Positions 1 to 12,036 of a stretch of DNA of 64,000 nucleotides are shown here, piece after piece. Position numbers and translations under genes: made by a program. Numbering within the stretch: the first letter of the stretch is position 1; each line of letters starts with the position of its first letter. The notes beneath the pieces are model-generated. The model was not told where the DNA came from, did no database searches, and saw nothing but the letters and a program-made list of their open reading frames with translations. Origin of the DNA: Sinohyriopsis cumingii (taxonomy: Eukaryota > Mollusca > Bivalvia > Unionida > Unionidae); assembly GCA_028554795.2 (NCBI GenBank), contig JAPYKE020000555.1, forward strand, positions 62,001-126,000. Direction: 5' to 3'.

Positions 1-779
1 CATTAATTAATGAATATGAGCCACATAATGATCAGTCATCATTTTATGAAACATATCTTTTGAGATTTATTGTAGTATTTGGCGTGGTTATTGTAACGTG
101 ATAGTGGAACGTTGAAATGAATTTAGAAAATGATCAAATTATAAACTAACTAAAGGTTAGAAAAAAAAGTGATAGTTATATTTGAAAGCTTAGAGTTATT
201 AGATATTTGATGGATCTTATATGGAAACGGAAAGTCGTTCAGAAGGAAATACATCGACAACAAGCGCGTTTAATGTTTACTAGATTTCTGTTGCTTTATT
301 TTGTTAAGTACAAAGTAATTGTATTCTGATAAGTTATAATTCAGATCATTTAGGAAGAATTTTAGAACTGAAATTTAATGATTATGTTAGGGTGTTGTAT
401 TTTTGGAGACGTATATCTCTTTATTAAATGATAAAACTTATATGTAATTATATTCTGATAGTAAATTGGGCAATATTTGAAGTAAAACAACATGTGCCAT
501 TGATACGGGTAATATTGATGTCAAAGAAATCAAGCCTTAGAGTTTTAAGTTCATCACATCTGATCAATTATTTTTTGAGACACTATTGATGATAATTGGA
601 TAATACAATATAGAATAACATCACCAAAGAAAACAATTAACGTTCTGAATAAAACAGGTTTGCGCAAGAAATTATATATTCGGAAATTTCAATCTACCAA
701 CATTATAATAGCATCAATAATGAGAAGAAAACAAGACTTGGAACCAAAATAACACAAATACAATTGAAATCAGTGATAA

Positions 780-1330
780 ATATCACAACGCAATGAGTAA
801 TGTTATGATATGTGAGCGTGGGAGGCATTAAAATACCGCAGTAAATTAAAAAAGAGGATTTATACTAATAAATATCATGTCAAAGTTGTTAAATAAATTT
901 GTTAATAAATATATCAACACAAAATATATTTTAGAACAACAAAAATCTTGCTATAATAAGTTGATTGAATATATGGGATACTGGGACGTTCTGTTTAGAA
1001 AATATTGGAACAATATGGGATATTTGATTCGAAACAAGAAACCAGGATATTTCTGTTCTACTATTGTCTATGGAGTCTGAAAAGCATTTGACACGATTTC
1101 CTTTACATTTTTACATAAAACGTTTAGATACTTTAATTTTGTTACTCAATATTAAATGGTCAGCAATGTACACATATTTTGATATACAGTTTCATAAGAC
1201 TTTTATTCGTTAACGTTTCGCATAATGTAGCTCTTTCTGCTTGTAAAACGAAGTATCTAAATACTCATAAATTTTATTAAGGTATTCAATTTGTTTCAAT
1301 AACGAATTATGTACGATATTTAAATATGCG
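780..1330 (+). pseudogene. Decayed L1/Tx1-like LINE reverse transcriptase fragment
   Basis: This is a remnant of a non-LTR retrotransposon polymerase that would have copied its own RNA into the genome. The frame just before position 1080 runs into KAFDTISFTFLHKT (about 1080..1121), which matches the RT block around the first catalytic aspartate in L1/Tx1-like elements. About 30 bases on, in another frame, IKWSAMYTYFDIQF fits the next conserved block. A degenerate VNVSHNVALSAC near 1212..1246 sits where the family has its RGxRQGCPLS block. The stretch 877..1080 is open for 67 codons and resembles the region before RT, but family conservation there is low. Several stops and frame changes show it is dead. 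DNA upstream to position 1 may belong to the same element, but I cannot show it. Clade assignment is by eye. Confidence 0.6.
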
Positions 1331-1404
1331 TTGGCACACATGATCGCCTTTATATATCAAGCTTACACTTAACGTAATTGTTCATTATCTAACAATGAAT
1401 CCGT

Positions 1405-1625
1405 ATGTCAGTTTATATGTACCATGCATCAGTATGTCAGTATGCATGTATGTATCACTATTACAGTATTCATGTACCACGCATCAGTATGTCAGTATGT
1501 ATGTATGTATTAGTATTACAGTATGTACGTACCATGTGTCAGTATTTCAGTTTTGTATGTACCGTGTGTCAGTATGTCAGTTTTGTATGTACCATGTATC
1601 AATGTCAGTATGCATGTACCCTTGT
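1405..1625. repeat. Degenerate minisatellite (ATGTACC...CAGTATGTCAGT)
   Basis: Tandem, partly diverged units contain ATGTACCATG and CAGTATGTCAGT. The period is about 54 bp at the left and about 35 bp at the right. The open frames across it are cysteine- and tyrosine-rich repeats in more than one frame, as expected from a minisatellite, so I do not call a gene. Confidence 0.8.
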
Positions 1626-1914
1626 AATGATAACTTTTTTATTCTTCCCAAAAGCCCTATAAAGATGCATGTAACCTGTAATGTTATGAGAGCATTAATG
1701 TATTTTTTATGTAATTTATCCAGTGTATTTTCAATTTTCTTCACTTAAGTCTTCAACAGTTGCTAAATATTATATTAAGTATTCATCTACTACTAGACTG
1801 ACCTGCGAAGAAGGTAAGGCCAATACTAGCACAACACATTTAACGGTAATAGGGTAACAGACGGTAACATCAACAGAGTAGCAAACGTTCATTAAAATGA
1901 AACTGACTATTGGT

Positions 1915-2094
1915 AGGCATACCATAAATTCTCTTGAATCTAGAAAACAGGTCCTGCAGGTCAAATTGAAAGTGATCGTTTCTTGGGTATGATCCCACCC
2001 GAACTTCAACTGTAGTGTAAAATTTGTCATCGTGAAGTCCCATCGCAGGCTTAGGATCTTTTGAGTAAGCCATTGATTATATTAAATGCCCTGA
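1915..2094 (-). CDS. Candidate host exon with start codon (unknown product)
   Basis: On the minus strand a long pyrimidine-rich tract ending in TTTCAG (2095..2120) looks like a good 3' splice site. Fourteen bases into the putative exon an ATG opens a frame beginning MAYSKDPKPAMG, rich in charged and aromatic residues (for example DLFSRFKRIYG), unlike the surrounding AT-rich noise. A GT at about 1915..1918 (TATG|GTATGC) could be the donor, giving about 50 codons. Without splicing the frame stays open to 1870. I do not recognise the product. If real, it is a first coding exon whose gene continues left, out of the window, with the LINE remnant in its intron. The donor is weak and no second exon was found, so this stays tentative. 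Confidence 0.3.
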
Positions 2095-2099
2095 AACAC

Positions 2100-2419
2100 A
2101 TGAAGAGGAAAGCAATCAATTAGTAATAACGAACAATTATCTGTTTATATTCCTTTGTTTTTGAAAACGTGTTTACAAATGGTTCCTTAATGTTCACTTA
2201 CTGAGAGATTTGAAGTAAACAGAAAGCTGTTAATTTGATAAAAATGATTCCTTTCTTCTTCTGATTCTTTTTTTTTTGGCTTGTTGTTAATATGTTGTAT
2301 AGGACAAATCACATGATCATGTTTGTCATGTAAATATTTACTTGATTCTCATGTTTAGGTCACATTGGCATATATTCGTAGATTACTTTGATACGTTAAA
2401 GTTGTACCGATTTGCCTTA

Positions 2420-2422
<3 letters not shown>
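2100..2422. other. AT-rich stretch, nothing recognised
   Basis: I see no motif, repeat or coding signal here beyond the pyrimidine tract noted for the neighbouring exon candidate. Confidence 0.5.

Positions 2423-2481
<59 letters not shown>
2423..2481. repeat. (TA)n microsatellite
   Basis: Pure alternating TA, about 59 bp. Confidence 0.98.
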
Positions 2482-2483
<2 letters not shown>

Positions 2484-2678
2484 CAACCAATTACATTTTT
2501 TAGATACCGTACCAAACAGTGGCGGATACAGGATTTCTCGCTGTTGACGTTTTGTTTTGTTTTTCTTGCTGATGTTATGAGGATTCAATATTGAGAACAG
2601 GTTGGATATTTCGGTTTGATAGCGAACTTCCTTTGCTTTTTAATACTAATTGTACTGAAAATGTACTAATTTTGATTA

Positions 2679-2685
<7 letters not shown>

Positions 2686-2757
<72 letters not shown>
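2686..2757. repeat. (TA)n microsatellite
   Basis: Pure alternating TA, about 72 bp. The overlapping frames on both strands are Ile-Tyr repeats and not genes. Confidence 0.98.
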
Positions 2758-2761
<4 letters not shown>

Positions 2762-2764
2762 CAT

Positions 2765-4290
2765 ATTCACTAGGATAGCGAATATTAAAACTGGTATATG
2801 GATTCCTTGTTGTCCAAATTTGATCTCTACATAAATAATATCTCTTCACAAGAAACATATTTAATTCCATGATACCAAATGAATCCTTTATAGGCAAGTT
2901 TTACAATGGCTTGATAGAGATATATAACTGGGGAAGTGGTGGAATTGTAGATATGCAGGTATTACAGAAGAAAGAGACTTAGAAACGCATATTGTTTGGC
3001 TAAAACGTAAATTTACTTGAAAGTGTACTTAATATACCATGGACCCATGACGTTTCGTAATTCTGAACTTGGATGTTTTTGTTATTACTGTTTTGTCCTC
3101 GTCGTTGATGGTGTGGGTGTGGGTGTGTTCACATAAAAATCCACATGCACGACACCGGTTGCAAATTTACTTTTAAGGATGCCGACATAATTTATTTTGT
3201 ATTCAAATGATTTGATATAAAAGAAAGCTAAACAGAAATGTTAATAAATTTCCTTGTTACTTATAAGGTCATCGCCATAAAAAGTTAAACTGATGTGGTC
3301 ATCAATTATTGGGTTTCATTCTGGCTATATAATCGTTTCCATCTGTCAGCATCATACAACTTTCGAATAGAATTGGTTCTTAATATTAATTTATTAATAT
3401 TTTTGGTCTTTGTATTCTTCAGATCATAAAAATCATTAAGGACTTCGTTTTAAAAATCCCAAAAGTTAGTATTAATATTTGTTTCTCTTTTTTAAATAAA
3501 GTATAATATTTGTACTTACAGTTGTTCTACGTGAAATTCAGACTTTTGCGTATAGTCTATGATCCTCATTGCCAATAAATAAATCAGATGTCATAACATT
3601 TATACACGTACATGTTCTGAACTATCTCAGTAAGAATTAGCTTATTCTGACTCACGTACTCGGGAACCACTGATAGTCACTTAATCTTTTAATAGCTATA
3701 TTGCCTGGTTCGATACCCTACATAGTTCGTGAATGAGTCATCAAAAGTTAAATATGAATTTCATTTGTTAATAATACCCTTTACCTGTCACGAACACTGT
3801 TATATTCCAATCAACCACGCACTGTACCACAACAATGCGAGTTTAACTAGGTAACCAGATAACTGGGCTTTCAATCTGATTTAAATTTGATTCCTTTCGC
3901 TGTCCTGGTTTATGGATATATGTCGTACGACATGAGCGTTTTTAGCCTGTATATTACAAAAAGTTAATCTTGTAAGACAAGAAGTGTGTGCTAACAGCAA
4001 AAATTTCAGTTATATTTGCGCTCACCCCATACACATAGGAAGCTTGTGTACAACTCCAAATAACTTGAGTATTAATAGATAATAGTATAACATGCATACA
4101 CGTCCCTTTAAAAGTAATTTCATAATCAAATGTCACCATCATGACACCACTTTCGGATTAATGTTGTTTTTCTCTTTTCGCTATGAAAATAACATTACAT
4201 GCTGTCTCACCTGTATTAAACCCTTTTCTTATCACTTTTATTTCACCATAAAGGTATTTCTTATTTAAAGACATGTGTGCGCTTGTATGT
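2765..4290. other. AT-rich stretch, nothing recognised
   Basis: No coding frame with recognisable residues and no clear repeat. A short (GGGTGT)n-like run lies at about 3110..3127. Confidence 0.5.
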
Positions 4291-4293
4291 GTT

Positions 4294-4324
<31 letters not shown>
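4294..4324. repeat. Compound (TA)n(GA)n microsatellite
   Basis: A short TA run passes directly into a GA run. The same arrangement recurs at about 32041. Confidence 0.95.
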
Positions 4325-4663
4325 CAGACAGATAATAAACACTCCGATCTCACAAAACACATCTCAAACTCAATTCCATTGTTCTTTTTAATACAATATT
4401 ACCTCGTGTAAGTCGCGTGGAGTCTTAGAAACTAGACATTCAAGTTCAAGTATCTTAGTATCTATGAAAAGTTTGATGACGACATAATTCTCAAACAGAA
4501 ATATGAAGCTTTCAAGAATATATCTTTACTGAGAACAGTCATGTGTTCATGTTCCAGATGAATTAGAATCTTTTGTAAGACTGATGTTTATATCTCTACT
4601 GCAGTTATGAAAATCTTTACAAAAGAGTGTAACGCTCATATTGTATTATATTAACAAGATTGA

Positions 4664-4860
4664 TATGCATATACATGTGTCATGGCGGATTCCTCACAAG
4701 CTTCATATACATGTACCCTGCATTTTGGAAGATTTCCAGCTAGCTTTATATACATGTAAATGTGTTTTGGAGGATTCCTAACTAGCTTTATATATATGTA
4801 CCCTGCATTTTGGAAGATTTCTAGCTAGCTTTATATACATGTGTTTTGGAGGATTCCTAA
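4664..4860. repeat. Minisatellite, unit about 42 bp, ~4.5 copies
   Basis: Successive units share TTTATATACATGTA, TTTTGGA(A/G)GATT and CTAGCTAGC. Two unit flavours, one with CCCTGCA and one with AATGTG, alternate, so the higher-order period is about 85 bp. The last unit is shortened. Confidence 0.85.
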
Positions 4861-4864
4861 TGTA

Positions 4865-7800
4865 TATTCTTGAACAAGAGTTTCGCAATTCTAGAGTTAT
4901 CTAAATTAAGTATTTGCCAAATTTTTTAATGGTATCACTGTGAAATTGTCTATTAGAATTTACATACGTAACTCAGTATGCACATTTTACTAAATCTGTG
5001 TAGAACATCAGACAGTTGAGGGGAAATAATGGCATGTGACCACCGGCTTCCTCATGGGCCATCTTACCAACGTTGGCGGCCTATGATGTTCCACTCTCTT
5101 CTCACTTTGATATTCCCTCTATACGTAATATACGATGCGAGGCCACTTTGTGCAAGCCCATGCCCACGAGACACGATACAGTCGACATTTTCCAAAATTT
5201 CACCTGTCAGCAAAGTAAACACTACATTTTACTATAAATATGAAGCACTTCGGCTGAACACGATACGTCACAATAAGTTGAAATAGTTGATTACCAGAAC
5301 AGTTCAAATGTTTTGAATAGATGTGATTTTTGTTTACTCTGTACCTTTGCTGGAAACCCAAGTGAGCAAAACGAAGACATGCTAAACTAATATGTGCAAG
5401 ATTATAATGCAATAGCAATAAAACGAACAATTACTGTTACTATTTAAGTAGTACTGAAACGACTACTACTGATACTTCGACAACAGTTACTATGTAGCTT
5501 TTAAAGCAATAAAAAAAATGAATATTTATGAAGTGTAAAAGTACCTCTACATGTCCTGACTCCTTGCAGTACTGATATCTTTGAAAATGCGTTCAAAATC
5601 AGAAGCTGTTATGATTTCCGTTTATTCTTCTAAATGTTTTCATCACGACTGTTCTCGTTCAAGCAAATTAAGATATCACAGGATCACATCTGTTTGTACT
5701 AAGCACGTGCTTCTCCTTTTTTAATCTCTACTACGAAGTTTCACTGTATTGGCTCTACGAGAGCAGGGACTGACTCGGCGCAGATGACAACTGAGACTGA
5801 TTTTTCATGGTCATTAATTATGTTAAAGATTATTATGTGGAGAACTGTATAGCAGTCTATTACTCTGTGACTTAGCTTGCATCTATCACGATGGACTCTT
5901 GGAACAATATCAGTTGCACTGCATAAATGAATACTGTTAGCTGGTGTGGATCTCAATAACATCCAGTGAATACATGAATGGACTGTGGTATGGAGCTATG
6001 GAGCCGCTGACTAATTAAGAAGCAAAGTGACTGGTTCCTATTATAGCCATACTGGTGAGTGGGGTGGGGAATTTATAATATTTTGCCCCATTTGAAAACA
6101 AAAGACGTAAATGTATACCAGTATAATTTTAACATTTACACCAGCAAGAAAAGTACATGCAATAACTTGTACTTGGTCCAACATTACAAGAATCCATGTA
6201 TGTTGTTATTTTTAGAGACAGACGTTATGCAATATAGCTGATAACATAATACCAAAACTACGAAACAACGTCAGGTCTAATCTCGATTAATTAAAGATGA
6301 CTATATTTAAATCAAAAGCTACCTTCGGTTCCAACCCTTTTCCACAAGCCCATAAATACATCAACAGATATATAATTATTTTGAATCATTTGTTGCCATA
6401 GGTCTCTCGGTTATAAATCTTGACACTTATTGCCGTTGAGTTGCTACGCAAATGATTTAGGAGCGCAAGATCTGTTTACAAAGGTAAATATGGAATATTA
6501 TGTCACCGTCTCTTGCATATTATAGCATACAATAGATATAGTTTGTTTAACAGTTATTCAGGGTCAATCGGTTGTAAAGCACATGAATTAGACTACTGTA
6601 TGAAATTACCCGTGTAGGTAAGTCTCAGTCATATATGTAAATTGTTGTACCACAAGAAGAAATTCGAGTTACCAAGAAACCCCGCACCCCAGCATATTGT
6701 TGTTTAATTATTAATTACATTTAGATTATGTTACGAATGATTTTGTTTTTTATGTTCTTTTGTAGAACAATTAAACACAATAATTCAACTCCAACACATT
6801 GTAAAGCACTTTTAAACGGGTTAGGTGGGTAGAACAGATGTTATCAAGGTATGTTCTGTATATGGCCCACTTCGACGAAAGGTGCTCGGAAGGATGGACT
6901 TTTTTGTTGTTGTTTTGTTGGGGGTTTTTTTGTTTTGCCACTAATATAATTTGCAAGTGACTATATCACCCTGCCCAGATCGATTATGATACTGCTGAGT
7001 GCATAAACGCTTAGAATTTATCAAAACTATTGTTCCAGACTGAGCGAGATTTTCTGCTACGTTTTGTTCGGCATCCACGTCCCCAGCTGAAAATTTGTTT
7101 GGACTCGTCCATGTGATCACAGTCTGCTGTGAAAGCTGTGTATGAATGAATAAATGTACAATCATATATCGAAACACCGAGATAAGAAGGATATGTGTAT
7201 CGAATCAGTATTTGACTGATGAAACTGAACATGTATTTCGAGTTGTAAAGATATAAACCGACAGGTCGAATAGTTATTACTGATATTAGCTATCCCCTAA
7301 AGGTACCTCTTTAGTGTATTTTAGCCGTTGACGAAAGATTTAATCTGTTTTCGGCTGTAAAACTGTATACAGGTCATAGTGGGTACATTTATTTTGTGAC
7401 AGTGACACAGACAGCAACGTTATTGTATCTGATAATCACCCTAGTCTTTTCAAAATGAGATAAACAATGTCAGTTCGTCATTTCTTCTGCCATTTTGTTC
7501 CGGAATCAATATGTAATTATGCTTTGTTTTAAAGGTGTAACAGGTATTGAATATTGGCTTTAGAGACATTTATTAAGAAGATTCATTCAATTAAGCCCTA
7601 GATAGCAATGAGTATGTTATTGTGCTTTCCTTTTCTTCTTTGCTAGCTTTCGTCCCCATTGCTTTAGGGTATAGGATATTGTTATATCCTCCTTTTGTAT
7701 GTCTCTCCGTTACCAAAGTGTCTTACTTATTTGTTCCTGCGGTAATTACATACAAGGGTGTATCATTCATGAAAAACTTGTCTTAGGTCTGTGTGAGGGC

Positions 7801-8885
7801 TTTATGATTAAATTAAGGAAATTATTCATTACAATGGCACTTTAAACAAATTGACCAAAAATATGAGAGAAAAAAAATAATGGAGAAGGAAGTAAACTTC
7901 AGTTATGATCGAAATATGGTTTGCAAATAAAAAATAAATTATACGATAATGAAACTAGTATACTAGAATCTTTAAATCGTTACTCTTCGCTCTATATGCA
8001 GGCTATTTTATTTTCACTCACATGTGGTTGATATAAAATGGTATAAAGTACTAATTTGAACATATACTGTGATCATCTCTCTCTCTCTCTTAATTAGTTA
8101 TGCAGATATTAAACTACATGGATCCTTTAACTTAAAAATATTATTTTAATTAACTCTTTCATATTCTCTTTTTTTTTCTTCTCCTGTATATACTGATAAT
8201 GTTCGCTTACCCGCATACTTTAATTATAAATAGACATCAGCCCATATTAGGACTTGATTCAGATTCTTTTGCTGTCTACATAATCATTTCTGTAAAACCC
8301 AAATGAAATAAATCGTCTTTAACTCTTATAGTCCGGTTGACACGGTTGGCTTGATCGAATCTTTTCAACATTAAATTACATTGGTGCTTGTAGCGTTTTC
8401 ATGTATTATTTTATTCTTCTGCAAGTATTTAATAAATTTTTAAAAATAGGAGATAAAAAATGGGTATATTCCGTACTTCCCGATAGCAATCGCATTATAT
8501 ATAGTTTAAGGAACACCTAAATAGTGCTTGCAAAATCAATCTCAATATCTGTACTAAATTCATATCCTCAAGTTTCTAACCCATTACTAGCAATCGGTTT
8601 TATTAAAAAATCAAGAATGTTAAAAGCATACTCTACACTAAAGCAGCCAAATCGATTCGGATAATTCAAAGTCCATGCAGTTGCAAAAAAAATAAGCCCA
8701 TATATTCGTAGTAAGGCACACACCTTCAAAACGTCTGTTGAAAAACCAAACCTCGTTTTGATTCTGACAATGTCAATGATTTATTAGTTAATTTGCTAAC
8801 GACCACTATACCAGTTTTATCACAGAACCGTTCAATGACATGTATTCGTTGTTGCAGTTGCCCTACTGTATCAGCGTTAATATCT
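4865..8885. other. Long AT-rich stretch without recognised genes
   Basis: Several open frames of 60 to 85 codons occur (for example 5029..5286 plus, 5741..5962 minus and 7011..7232 minus). None shows a family motif, a convincing splice context or support from a second exon. A short CT run lies near 8077. I see nothing else to annotate. Confidence 0.45.
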
Positions 8886-8887
8886 TG

Positions 8888-8947
8888 TATACATACATAC
8901 ATACATACATACATACATACATACATACATACATACATACATACATA
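8888..8947. repeat. (ATAC)n microsatellite
   Basis: About 15 tandem ATAC units. It lies about 60 bp before a copy of the TTTATTTCCCTA dispersed motif. Confidence 0.97.
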
Positions 8948-9004
8948 ATGTTACGAATCTATAATCTAAAACTAGTTAACAGAAAAGGGCGAAAACAAAT
9001 AAAT

Positions 9005-9040
9005 ATTGTAAAATTCAACAAATAATTCATTTCCCTAAAA
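9005..9040 (+). repeat. Dispersed motif copy (GTAAAATTC..ATTTCCCTA)
   Basis: Contains TTGTAAAATTCAACAAATAA followed by TTCATTTCCCTAA. Related copies lie at about 20233, 27911, 52690 (minus) and 59884, several of them beside microsatellites. It is probably the conserved end of an undescribed short element. Confidence 0.6.
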
Positions 9041-9294
9041 ACCTAAGTGTACCTTTAAAATGAACTGACAGTATGGTGAATTAATCCCAAATGGTCATAT
9101 AAGTTATATTACAAGTCCAAGAGTAATGAGTATTCCGAATTCATTCAAGCGGTGTCCCCAATTATTTCCAATCTCGCGTGTGCTTTTGTACCAACAGCTT
9201 CGAACGTGTTGATGTGTTAACAGTTTTCGTGTACCAGAATTGATACAATGTAAGACATCTCTAAACAAATTTACTAAAATCCCAAAATAGGTAT

Positions 9295-9303
9295 TTAGTC
9301 CGA

Positions 9304-9307
<4 letters not shown>
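9295..9307. repeat. SINE target-site duplication, left copy
   Basis: TTAGTCCGAAAGT is repeated exactly at 9659..9671, on the other side of the SINE. Confidence 0.9.
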
Positions 9308-9347
<40 letters not shown>

Positions 9348-9658
9348 GTGATTTGGATTTTTAACGTAGCTTTAACAATTTTTCAGTCATATCACTACGA
9401 AGTTTGCAGTGTGACAATTTATAGTGATATCAAGAACTGGGGCATCATGTCGCAGACATGTAGCATGATGTCCCACCCAGCCACATTATCCTGACACCAG
9501 GCCGACCAGTCCTAGCACTAACCTCTTAATGCTGATCGCCAAGCGAGGCAGCTGTTAGTACCATTTTTGTAAGTCTTTGGTATGACTCGGCCGGGATTGA
9601 CCCCACGACCTCCCGCATCTGAGGCGGACGCCCTAACCACTAGGCCACCGGAGCGGTC
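9308..9658 (-). mobile_element. tRNA-derived SINE, apparently full length
   Basis: This short non-autonomous retroposon reads on the minus strand. Its head (9658 downward) has a Pol III A box TGGCCTAGTGG and a B-box-like GGGTCAATCCC, with a tRNA-like arm between them. A conserved core of about 150 bp follows (CTTGGCGATCAGCATTAAG, then GACTGGTCGGCC), and then a tail ending in (CA)n at 9308..9350. Exact 13-bp flanking repeats show target-primed insertion. Two related copies lie at 34899..35235 and 44035..44369, and a 5'-truncated tail lies at 51954..52025. The partner LINE that mobilised it is unknown. The core resembles a SINE type I associate with molluscs, which is recollection and not a database result. 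Confidence 0.92.
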
Positions 9659-9671
9659 TTAGTCCGAAAGT
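9659..9671. repeat. SINE target-site duplication, right copy
   Basis: Exact second copy of TTAGTCCGAAAGT. Confidence 0.9.
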
Positions 9672-9969
9672 ATTAATAAGAATCTTGTAATTCCAATAAA
9701 TATTGTAAAGATTTCTTCCAGTTCAAATCAAAACACAGCTGAAGTTAAAGATAAGGTTGAAATATTCTGAAACAGTCATACTATAAAAAGCTAACACAAA
9801 ATAACAGGACCAGGATGAGGGTCATCTCATTGCGAATGTCCGTCCAAGTGTAAGGTCAGAGCTGCATCAAGAACTCTAACTTAAGTAAAAATGTTCACAC
9901 AAAAATATATTAGTCCCAAACTACTCCCCTCAATTATGGACAAAGGTCAATCACACAATACAAATTGAA

Positions 9970-10970
9970 TATATCTAACATCTCCTTTTGTAAATAAAAA
10001 GAAATTTTTACACAATAAAAGTTGCATCAGTTGCTTTTAATTCATAGGTTCTGGGAATTCAGATACAACCTTGACCTTAACTTAACTTGACCGTGCATCA
10101 CACTACGTCCTAACATAGAACACAAGCACAACAAAAATCACCTTTAATTAAATTGATTGTCAACTTCACGTCACAGAATCGATCAAAGAATTTCTGGATG
10201 GTATGCAAGTGACCATTAAAGTGTGGTTGTGGATGGTGATATCATCTCTGTAAACATCATAATTATCAAGATCAGATGTTATGTAAATTAAAAGCTATAA
10301 AATTGAAACAGAACCTTTCATACCAAACGGCGTCACTTTATATTGTCAAAGTCTATCTGAAGTTACGAATGCCGACATTGCCAATGACCTTACCGTCATT
10401 AGAATTTACCAGAATCCTTTCAGAAGGTCAAAAATGTTGACATTTTGCATTTCCAGTTTTGTCAATGCAGTCATGGATTCATTGCATTAAAAATACATCT
10501 GCTTTGGTGACACTGTTGACTTTTCTAAAGTCAGTACACATGCGGAAAATATTTTCAGGTTTGGGCACAAGAATGAATGCTGATTTCCATTTGCTTTTAA
10601 TCAGTCTATACAATTTTTCCCTGAATTTCGTTTTACAAACGTTCCTGCTTAAGAGGAATCATCCTGTTACGGATGCTGTTTCTCAGGCATAAAATCTACA
10701 ATTTCCACGTCATGGTAGATTTCGTTTGTTCGTGTTGGTACATCGGGAAACAAGTGCTCTTATTCTCGTCATGGTTGTTTAAGTTCAGTATTTTCTTGTG
10801 GCTTCAGTTGTGAAACCTCTGATCCAGATAATTTAACATTTCTGAATTCCGAATACGGGTTACATCAAAGTTTAAATTCTCACCATGTGGAACAGGTACA
10901 AATAAAATGACTGCATGATTAACAAGGCTAACTCTATCAACATACCCCTTTATATGGCAATGATGTTTCT
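9970..10970 (-). pseudogene. Ty3/Gypsy reverse transcriptase remnant
   Basis: This is a decayed polyprotein piece of an LTR retrotransposon, readable on the minus strand through several frame changes. In coding order I see RIRNSEML (about 10858 down), FPDVPTRTNEIYHD (10750..10712), a block with CTDFRKVNSVTKAD (10560..10500), LLKGFW (about 10420), QYKVTPFGMKG (10344..10312), the catalytic-loop remnant VYRDDI (10254..10239), KLTINLIK (10200..10141) and SEFPEPMN (about 10050). These are consecutive RT landmarks of Ty3/Gypsy pol. RNase H was not found and is probably eroded or deleted. Stops and frameshifts rule out function. The integrase remnant at 11590..12030 lies upstream in coding order. 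Confidence 0.85.
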
Positions 10971-11589
10971 GCTTTGGGGGCGCTCACCAGATAATATGTA
11001 CTTTTGAGAGAGTGACGTATGTAAGGTGAAGTAGTTCGCATTTAAAACATGCACAATGGAGAGAATGTTGGCATACCTCTATGCTACATTAATGTAATTG
11101 GATGATATTTCTTTTGGATATTGTACTTTTGGAAATTTTACATGATTTAAGCACACTGCTAACTAAAATAACTGCTCCCTTCTGTTAAAAAATCAGCCTG
11201 AATTAGTCTAAAGTACACTATATATTAATTAATTTTGCCAGACTAGACAATACCAGCTTCTGAAAGTGCAATGAATGAATTACCAAATATATAAAATGTA
11301 AAAAAAAAAGTTATCGGCTCTTTTTTATACAATTTACCTCTGAAGTTCAGGAAGTGAAAATGACCAAGTAGAGCTAGCACGTTTATGAAAGGTGCACATC
11401 TGAAGTAAGGCCATGCTGTATACTCTATAACCCATAGTACACCCATCAATCATACACCAAAATAAAGGGAATTAAAGGTTCTTTGCATTATACCTAAGAT
11501 ATACAAGGTCTTTTTTAAATAGCCAGTGAGGAAAGCCGGGGAAATTCTTTTTCTTTAAAATCCTAATGCAAAATACGAAACTGTAGAGC

Positions 11590-12030
11590 GCCACCTTTAG
11601 CCTCCCACGAGTGTTAATGATATAATTTAGGTCACTTTCTTTATTTTCAACTGTATATAGACCAAACAACTTAGCCTGAATGGGATTTCGAGGTATGGGC
11701 AAGAGAGCAAGAACTCCATCACCAGACAAAAGAATCTAATTTCCTTTGTATTTATGTCGTACGTTAATTTCATTATTGACTGGGTAGAGTGACTTATTTC
11801 TAGCTGCTTCACACACGTTTGACAACTTAAAGTTTAAAGCCAGAAGATACAATATATTAATTGTCAGTTGTTCACGGTCAGTATCTCCAGAAACTAGTTC
11901 AAAAGAACTAAGACCTAATGATTCTTGAAATGATTCCCATTAACAAATGTATACCTTCATCGTAATCTTTCCCCTGGCATCATTCTCACGAGCTCTTGAT
12001 ACCGTAGACCTATTAACTTGACAAGCAGAG
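11590..12030 (-). pseudogene. Ty3/Gypsy integrase C-terminal remnant
   Basis: Minus-strand pieces read GKDYDEGIHLL (about 11976..11940), QESLGLSSFELVSGD (about 11935..11885), GDGVLALLPIPRNPIQAK (11725..11670) and DLNYIINT (about 11630..11607). This is the end of a Ty3/Gypsy integrase: the last part of the catalytic core, then the GPY/F-like module, with GLY in place of GPY. The stretch 11472..11729 is open. The remnant stops at the fold-back palindrome starting at 12037. It lies before RT in reading order, the reverse of ordinary Ty3/Gypsy but as in Gmr1-type elements. The 600 bp between it and the RT part is unrecognised. Two overlapping ordinary elements would be the alternative. Confidence 0.82.
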
Positions 12031-12036
12031 TATATG

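Noticed and set aside
4664..4860. CRISPR-like array
   Set aside because: Units are contiguous, diverged tandem repeats without unique spacers, in a eukaryotic context.
9590..9658. tRNA gene on the minus strand
   Set aside because: A and B boxes are present, but the sequence continues into a SINE core and tail, is flanked by target duplications and occurs in related copies.
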